Positions 8,066-13,337 of a stretch of DNA of 13,337 bases are shown in pieces. Position numbers and translations under genes: made by a program. This DNA comes from Devosia equisanguinis. Its GTDB lineage: Bacteria; Pseudomonadota; Alphaproteobacteria; Rhizobiales; Devosiaceae. The stretch is from positions 1 through 13,337 of the forward strand of contig CAMDAL010000071.1 in NCBI GenBank assembly GCA_945888565.1, read 5' to 3'. Within the stretch, counting starts at the first letter, position 1, and each line of letters opens with the position of its first letter. The notes under the pieces are model-generated. The model did no database searches and was not told where the DNA came from. It saw only the letters and a list, made by a program, of their open reading frames with translations.

Positions 8066-8923
8066 TTGACCGTGGGAGGGGCATGGAGGGGGGTCCGCGA
8101 CCTGTTTCGCCGCGCCGGCATCGACACTGCCGAGCTGGATGCCCGCATCTTTGCCGAAGTGGCCTTCGGCATGGACCGCCTCACTCTCGTCAACCGCGAG
8201 CGCGACTTGGCCACACCCGAGCAGCTCAAGGCCCTCGAAAAACTGGCGCAGCGCCGCCTCAAGGGCGAGCCGGTCGCGCGCATCATCGGCGAGCGGGGGT
8301 TCTGGGGCCTCGCCTTCAAGCTCAACGACGCCACCCTCGTGCCACGCCCTGAAACCGAAATGCTGGTGCAGCGCGGCCTCGAGATCGTCGGCCCGCTCGA
8401 TCACCCGAAGATCCTCGATCTGGGCACCGGCAGCGGCTGCATCCCCATCGCACTGCTCACCGAGTTCTCCGACATGAGCGCCGTCGCCGTCGACCTCTCC
8501 AAGGAGGCGCTCGACATGGCGCGCTTCAACGCAGGCCGCCACGTGGTTTTCGACCGCTTCGAAACCCGCCGGGGCTCGTGGTTCGATCCGATCAAGCCGG
8601 GCGAACGCTTCGATCTCATCGTCTCCAACCCGCCCTATATCGAGAGCGCCGCCATCGAAACGCTGATGGTCGAGGTGCGCGACCACGATCCGCGCCTCGC
8701 CCTCGATGGCGGACCCGACGGCCTCCGCCCCTATCGCACCATCGCCCGCGATGCGGCGCAGCACCTGACGCCCGAGGGGGTAGTGGTGCTCGAAATCGGC
8801 ACCGGGCAGGGCGCCTCCGTCACCGACATCTTCGCCGAAGCCGGCTTCAACCGCATTGGCGTCGAGCATGATCTGGGCGGACACGAGCGCATGATTGTGG
8901 CCCGTATCGAGCCTGCCCCTTGA
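8066..8923 (+). CDS. prmC: Peptide chain release factor N5-glutamine methyltransferase
   Basis: PrmC uses S-adenosylmethionine to methylate the glutamine of the GGQ motif in RF1 and RF2, raising termination efficiency. The 285 residues have an N-terminal helical release-factor-binding domain (about 1-85), LVPRPETE (91-98), SAM motif I ILDLGTGSGC (116-125), the acidic residue of AVDLSKEAL (Asp143), and the catalytic NPPY (188-191) in DLIVSNPPYIES, followed by the usual DPRLALDGGPDGL. No ATG suits the frame. TTG at 8066 is preferred because GGAGGG lies about 12 nt upstream, inside prfA; GTG at 8072 is the alternative. The 2-nt gap to the prfA stop suggests translational coupling, which ties enzyme output to that of its substrate. 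Older annotations call this gene hemK. Confidence 0.96.
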   Translation: MTVGGAWRGVRDLFRRAGIDTAELDARIFAEVAFGMDRLTLVNRERDLATPEQLKALEKLAQRRLKGEPVARIIGERGFWGLAFKLNDATLVPRPETEMLVQRGLEIVGPLDHPKILDLGTGSGCIPIALLTEFSDMSAVAVDLSKEALDMARFNAGRHVVFDRFETRRGSWFDPIKPGERFDLIVSNPPYIESAAIETLMVEVRDHDPRLALDGGPDGLRPYRTIARDAAQHLTPEGVVVLEIGTGQGASVTDIFAEAGFNRIGVEHDLGGHERMIVARIEPAP

Positions 8924-8949
8924 GCCTCCGCCGGGGCTTCCCATATTTT
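8923..8949 (+). terminator. Weak candidate terminator after prmC
   Basis: AGCCTC (8923-8928) pairs with GGGGCT (8933-8938), with one G.T wobble and a 4-nt loop, starting on the last base of the prmC stop codon. A TTTT run follows only at 8946-8949, seven bases past the stem, so termination would be inefficient at best. If it does not work, prmC transcripts run into the DUF4167 leader. Confidence 0.3.
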
Positions 8950-8953
8950 GTGC

Positions 8954-8980
8954 TTGGAATACCGGGGCGAACCATATAGG
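8954..8980 (+). promoter_or_regulatory. Candidate housekeeping promoter for the DUF4167 leader or ncRNA
   Basis: TTGGAA (8954-8959, preceded by C as is favoured in alphaproteobacteria) is followed after 15 nt by TATAGG (8975-8980). The spacer is slightly short, but the element sits in the most AT-rich part of this gap. The expected start point, about 8986-8988, coincides with the 5' arm of the first strong helix of the region downstream (8985-8992), which supports the assignment. Confidence 0.45.
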
Positions 8981-8984
8981 TTCC

Positions 8985-9210
8985 GCTTGCTGTCAAAGGC
9001 GTGGGTTGCCCGCGCCAAGGTGATGGCCACCCGCTCATCAGCAAGCTGCATACGGGCAGCGCGACACTCGGTGGAGGAAACCGGTTCGCTGCGATGGGCC
9101 TCAAAGTGGTTCAGTCGTCGATAGCTCAGGCACTGCAGACCGGAAGACCGAAACCCCTGAGGGGCTTCCGGACGTAGCGGGTTTATCCTGCGACAGGTCA
9201 GTGCCCGATG
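8985..9210 (+). ncRNA. Candidate structured RNA or long leader upstream of the DUF4167 gene
   Basis: The 333-nt gap between prmC and DUF4167 has no coding signature but nests several stems. GCTTGCTG (8985-8992) pairs perfectly with 9039-9046 and encloses an 8-bp hairpin (8998-9005 with 9009-9016, one G.U) and a smaller one (9019-9022 with 9028-9031). GCAGCG (9056-9061) pairs with 9087-9092 and encloses CGGT/ACCG (9069-9072 with 9080-9083), which presents GGAGGAA as its loop. GGCACTG (9129-9135) pairs with 9199-9205 and encloses CCGGAAG/CTTCCGG (9140-9146 with 9165-9171), CCCC/GGGG (9154-9157 with 9161-9164) and GCGGG/CCTGC (9177-9181 with 9187-9191). I could not match it to RNase P, tmRNA, SRP or 6S RNA. 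It could be a cis-acting leader of the next gene or an independent small RNA; no clear terminator separates the two. Confidence 0.45.
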
Positions 9211-9256
9211 GCCAGATGTTGCCTTAGTGTTCTTTTCCAAGGCTTGAAAAGAGACG

Positions 9257-9928
9257 ATGAGACCAAACCAGCAGAACAACAACAAGAACCGCTCTCGTGG
9301 GCGCAACAACAATGGCGGCCGCAAGCACGGCAATCCGTTGAGTCGCAATTACGAGAGCAACGGCCCCGATGTGAAGGTGCGCGGCAACGCCGCCCATGTC
9401 GCCGAGAAGTACCTGCAGCTCGCCCGCGATGCGCAGTCCTCCGGCGACAGCGTGATGGCCGAGAACTATCTCCAGCACGCCGAGCACTATTTCCGGATCA
9501 TCTCCGCGGCCCAGCAGGCGCAGCAGGCTCAGGTCCGTGGCGAGACGGCGGAAGAGGACGACTACGACGACGATTTCACGCCGATGAACGATCGGTTTGC
9601 GTCGCCAGAGCCGCGCCAGCCGCAGCCGCAGCAGCAGAATTCGGGTGGCGGCAACAATGCCGGCAACCAGCAGCCGCAGCAGCATTATGTTGAACAGCAG
9701 CAGCCGCAGGTCGATACCGCCGAGGCCCAGCCGGCCGAAGCGCAGGCCCAGGCCGAGGGCGGCGACGCTCCGGCTGCCGATGGCGATGCCCCGCGCCGCC
9801 GCGATCGCCGGCCCCGCCGCCGTTCGCGTGGCAGCGGCACCGAGGGCGGTGATCCCGCCGGTGCGCCGCAGCCCGATGTCGGCGAACTGCCGGCGTTCCT
9901 CACTGCCGGCACGACCCCGGCCGAGTGA
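9257..9928 (+). CDS. DUF4167 domain-containing protein, probable RNA-binding
   Basis: The 223-residue protein has the DUF4167 layout. A basic Asn/Gln/Gly/Arg-rich start (RPNQQNNNKNRSRGRNNNGGR, about 2-22) leads into NPLSRNYESNGPDVKVRGNAAHVAEKYLQLARDAQSSGDSVMAENYLQHAEHYFRII (about 26-82), a helical module typical of this alphaproteobacterial family. A long low-complexity part follows: an acidic patch (EEDDYDDDF, about 99-107), Gln/Pro-rich and Ala/Glu-rich stretches, an Arg-rich block (RRRDRRPRRRSRG, about 180-192) and the short tail LPAFLTAG. No signal peptide, membrane segment or enzyme motif is seen. The biochemical role is not known to me; the charge pattern suggests RNA binding (inference). 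The ATG at 9257 has only a weak purine-rich AAAAGAGA upstream. The gene has a terminator of its own and may be controlled by the structured leader before it. Confidence 0.85.
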   Translation: MRPNQQNNNKNRSRGRNNNGGRKHGNPLSRNYESNGPDVKVRGNAAHVAEKYLQLARDAQSSGDSVMAENYLQHAEHYFRIISAAQQAQQAQVRGETAEEDDYDDDFTPMNDRFASPEPRQPQPQQQNSGGGNNAGNQQPQQHYVEQQQPQVDTAEAQPAEAQAQAEGGDAPAADGDAPRRRDRRPRRRSRGSGTEGGDPAGAPQPDVGELPAFLTAGTTPAE

Positions 9929-9954
9929 TAGAGCGCCTTGGATGAGATTTGGAC

Positions 9955-9979
9955 AGGCCGGGAGCAATCCCGGCCTTTT
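9955..9979 (+). terminator. Intrinsic terminator after the DUF4167 gene
   Basis: A perfect 9-bp stem, AGGCCGGGA (9955-9963) with TCCCGGCCT (9968-9976), has a 4-nt GCAA loop (GNRA type) and runs into TTTT (9976-9979). It lies 26 nt after the stop codon and makes transcription of clpB largely independent of DUF4167. Confidence 0.88.
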
Positions 9980-10049
9980 CGTTTGCGATAGAGTTCCCAT
10001 ATCTCGTGCGGGACAGGGTAGCGCCGCAACGCGGGCACCCTCCCTGATC

Positions 10050-10076
10050 TGGCGCAGGACGATCCGGCTTGCGCCA
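10050..10076. other. Hairpin in the clpB upstream region
   Basis: TGGCGCA (10050-10056) and TGCGCCA (10070-10076) form a perfect 7-bp inverted repeat with a 13-nt loop that itself holds GGA/TCC. It lies 70-97 nt before the clpB ATG. It is not the CIRCE element (TTAGCACTC-N9-GAGTGCTAA) and does not sequester the ribosome binding site by any pairing I can see. A role in clpB control is possible but unproven. Confidence 0.3.
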
Positions 10077-10146
10077 CATCAACGCTTCAGACGCTCGAGT
10101 CGTGCCTCATGGAGGGCGGTTCCGGCGTGCCAGATGGGAGAGTTGA

Positions 10147-12768
<2,622 letters not shown>

Positions 12769-12776
12769 ATGATGCG

Positions 12777-12802
12777 AAGGCCGGTCAAATGACCGGCCTT
12801 TT
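12777..12802 (+). terminator. Intrinsic terminator after clpB
   Basis: A perfect 10-bp stem, AAGGCCGGTC (12777-12786) with GACCGGCCTT (12791-12800), has a 4-nt AAAT loop and ends in TTTT (12799-12802). It begins 8 nt after the clpB stop. Confidence 0.9.
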
Positions 12803-12822
12803 CCGCCGCCCCCTCCCAACAC

Positions 12823-12919
12823 CCCCGACGGTGTCATCCCTGCGAAAGCAGGGACCCAGCTCGAAACCTGCGCAGGTGATCAGGTGGGTCCCTGCTTTTG
12901 CAGGGATGACACGTCGGGG
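12823..12919. repeat. Long palindromic intergenic repeat downstream of clpB
   Basis: A 28-nt arm (12831-12858) is matched by its reverse complement at 12885-12912 with one mismatch. The pairing extends outward by 7 more base pairs (12823-12829 with 12913-12919) past a single unpaired G at 12830. Each arm contains its own short palindrome (CCCTGC-GAAA-GCAGGG on the left). The centre carries CCTGCGCAGG (12867-12876). The GTCATCCCTGCGAAAGCAGGGACCCA core belongs to a class of dispersed repeats seen in the intergenic DNA of many proteobacteria (recollection). It has no gene and no transposase; it might be a non-autonomous element or a mature hairpin repeat. Confidence 0.8.
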
Positions 12920-13023
12920 AAAAGCAAAATCACCAGAGCCACTTACAAACTTATCCCCGCTCCCCAGCCCCATGCGATTCTCTCCTCGTCCCGCGCACCG
13001 AAGCGAGATCATGACGAGTGGTT

Positions 13024-13337
13024 GGTGCGGGGGAGGTTGGGTGGCTCGGGAGTCGTTCCGGGTCAGGCCGAAAGTACCTCGGCATGGGCCAGTTCGCTGG
13101 CCAAGCCGCTATCAACGCGCGGGGTGCCCGATGCAGGGTGCTCCAGGGAGCAAGGCCGCCATGCATAAGGCGGCTGGGAGAGGTGGGTAATGCCGGGTCG
13201 CCCGGGTTGCCAGGCCACCCACGCTTCTCGCGATGTGGCACGGGATGCTCCCGGGTCGCGGTACCATACGCCCAAAACCCCGATCGGCCGGCGAGGCGAG
13301 AGCCTCATAATTATTGCGGACTAACCGCGTCGGGGCC
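13024..13337 (+). other. Gene-free, hairpin-dense tail, identity unknown (runs off the window)
   Basis: No open frame here has credible protein character on either strand. The stretch is rich in stable stems: GGCCAG-TTCG-CTGGCC (13087-13102) with an outer CGGC/GCCG (13080-13083 with 13105-13108); TGCTC/GAGCA (13139-13143 with 13148-13152); GCCGCC/GGCGGC (13155-13160 with 13169-13174); CCGGG/CCCGG (13193-13205) inside GGTGG/CCACC (13182-13186 with 13215-13219); GAGGC-GAGA-GCCTC with a GNRA-type loop (13293-13306); GCGG/CCGC (13316-13328). The + strand is used because GTGCGG at 13025 resembles the GUGYG 5' end of group II introns, so this might be the start of one, its domains I onward continuing past the edge. 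That is a guess; a different ncRNA or a degenerate repeat is possible. 12920-13023 shows only a 6-bp CTCGTC/GACGAG stem (12985-12990 with 13013-13018). Confidence 0.3.

Noticed and set aside
9111..9197. tRNA-like segment (ATAGCTCAGG near 9121)
   Set aside because: There is no TTCGA T-loop, no 7-bp acceptor stem and no anticodon arm at the right spacing.
8985..9210. RNase P, tmRNA, SRP or 6S RNA as identity for the structured region
   Set aside because: The RNase P GAGGAAAGTCCGGGC core is not present beyond a partial GAGGAAA, no tag-reading frame or T-arm for tmRNA is seen, the SRP GGTCAGG...GGAAGCAGC loop is absent, and the multi-branched fold does not resemble the single long arm of 6S RNA.
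9224..10000. 258-codon open frame on - opposite the DUF4167 gene, rich in Leu/Val/Ala and membrane-like
   Set aside because: The hydrophobic look comes from reading Gln/Asn/Arg-rich codons in reverse; it crosses the DUF4167 terminator, and the + strand gene matches a known family.
12789..13308. Several 75-133 codon frames in the last 550 nt on both strands
   Set aside because: They overlap each other, the palindromic repeat and the hairpin-rich tail, have high Pro/Arg/Gly/Trp content and no good start signals.

Overview
The window is chromosomal DNA, GC-rich and densely coded, from an alphaproteobacterium, most likely order Hyphomicrobiales (Rhizobiales) and plausibly a Devosia-like genus. 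The case rests on protein style and gene order: a divergent ubiG / lysC pair, then lysC-ptsP-prfA-prmC, a DUF4167 protein found in this order, and clpB. The genus is inference; no 16S rRNA gene is present.

Layout. Positions 1-237 hold the 3' end of an aldo/keto reductase gene (+), followed by a strong hairpin terminator shared with the convergent ilvD. ilvD (dihydroxy-acid dehydratase, -) and ubiG (ubiquinone O-methyltransferase, -) follow. The ubiG/lysC divergent intergenic region (3048-3379) is mostly filled by an inverted pair of a C/G-rich intergenic repeat. On the + strand, lysC (aspartokinase, TTG start), ptsP (GAF-EI, enzyme I of the nitrogen PTS), prfA (RF1) and prmC (RF1/RF2 glutamine methyltransferase) form a tight cluster with gaps of 61, 6 and 2 nt, which looks like one operon. 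A 333-nt gene-free stretch then carries a promoter-like sequence and a nested set of helices, a candidate structured RNA or long leader, ahead of a DUF4167 gene with its own terminator. clpB (disaggregase) follows with its own terminator.

The last 570 nt have no credible gene. They hold the clpB terminator, a long near-perfect palindromic repeat, and a GC-rich, hairpin-dense tail cut by the window edge whose identity I could not settle.

Functionally the window is core housekeeping: branched-chain and aspartate-family amino acid synthesis, quinone synthesis, PTS(Ntr) signalling, translation termination and protein quality control. PrmC methylates the GGQ glutamine of the RF1 made by the gene just upstream. 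No defence system, CRISPR array, phage or complete transposon is visible. The parts worth a second look are non-coding: 8954-9210 upstream of DUF4167, and 13024-13337.
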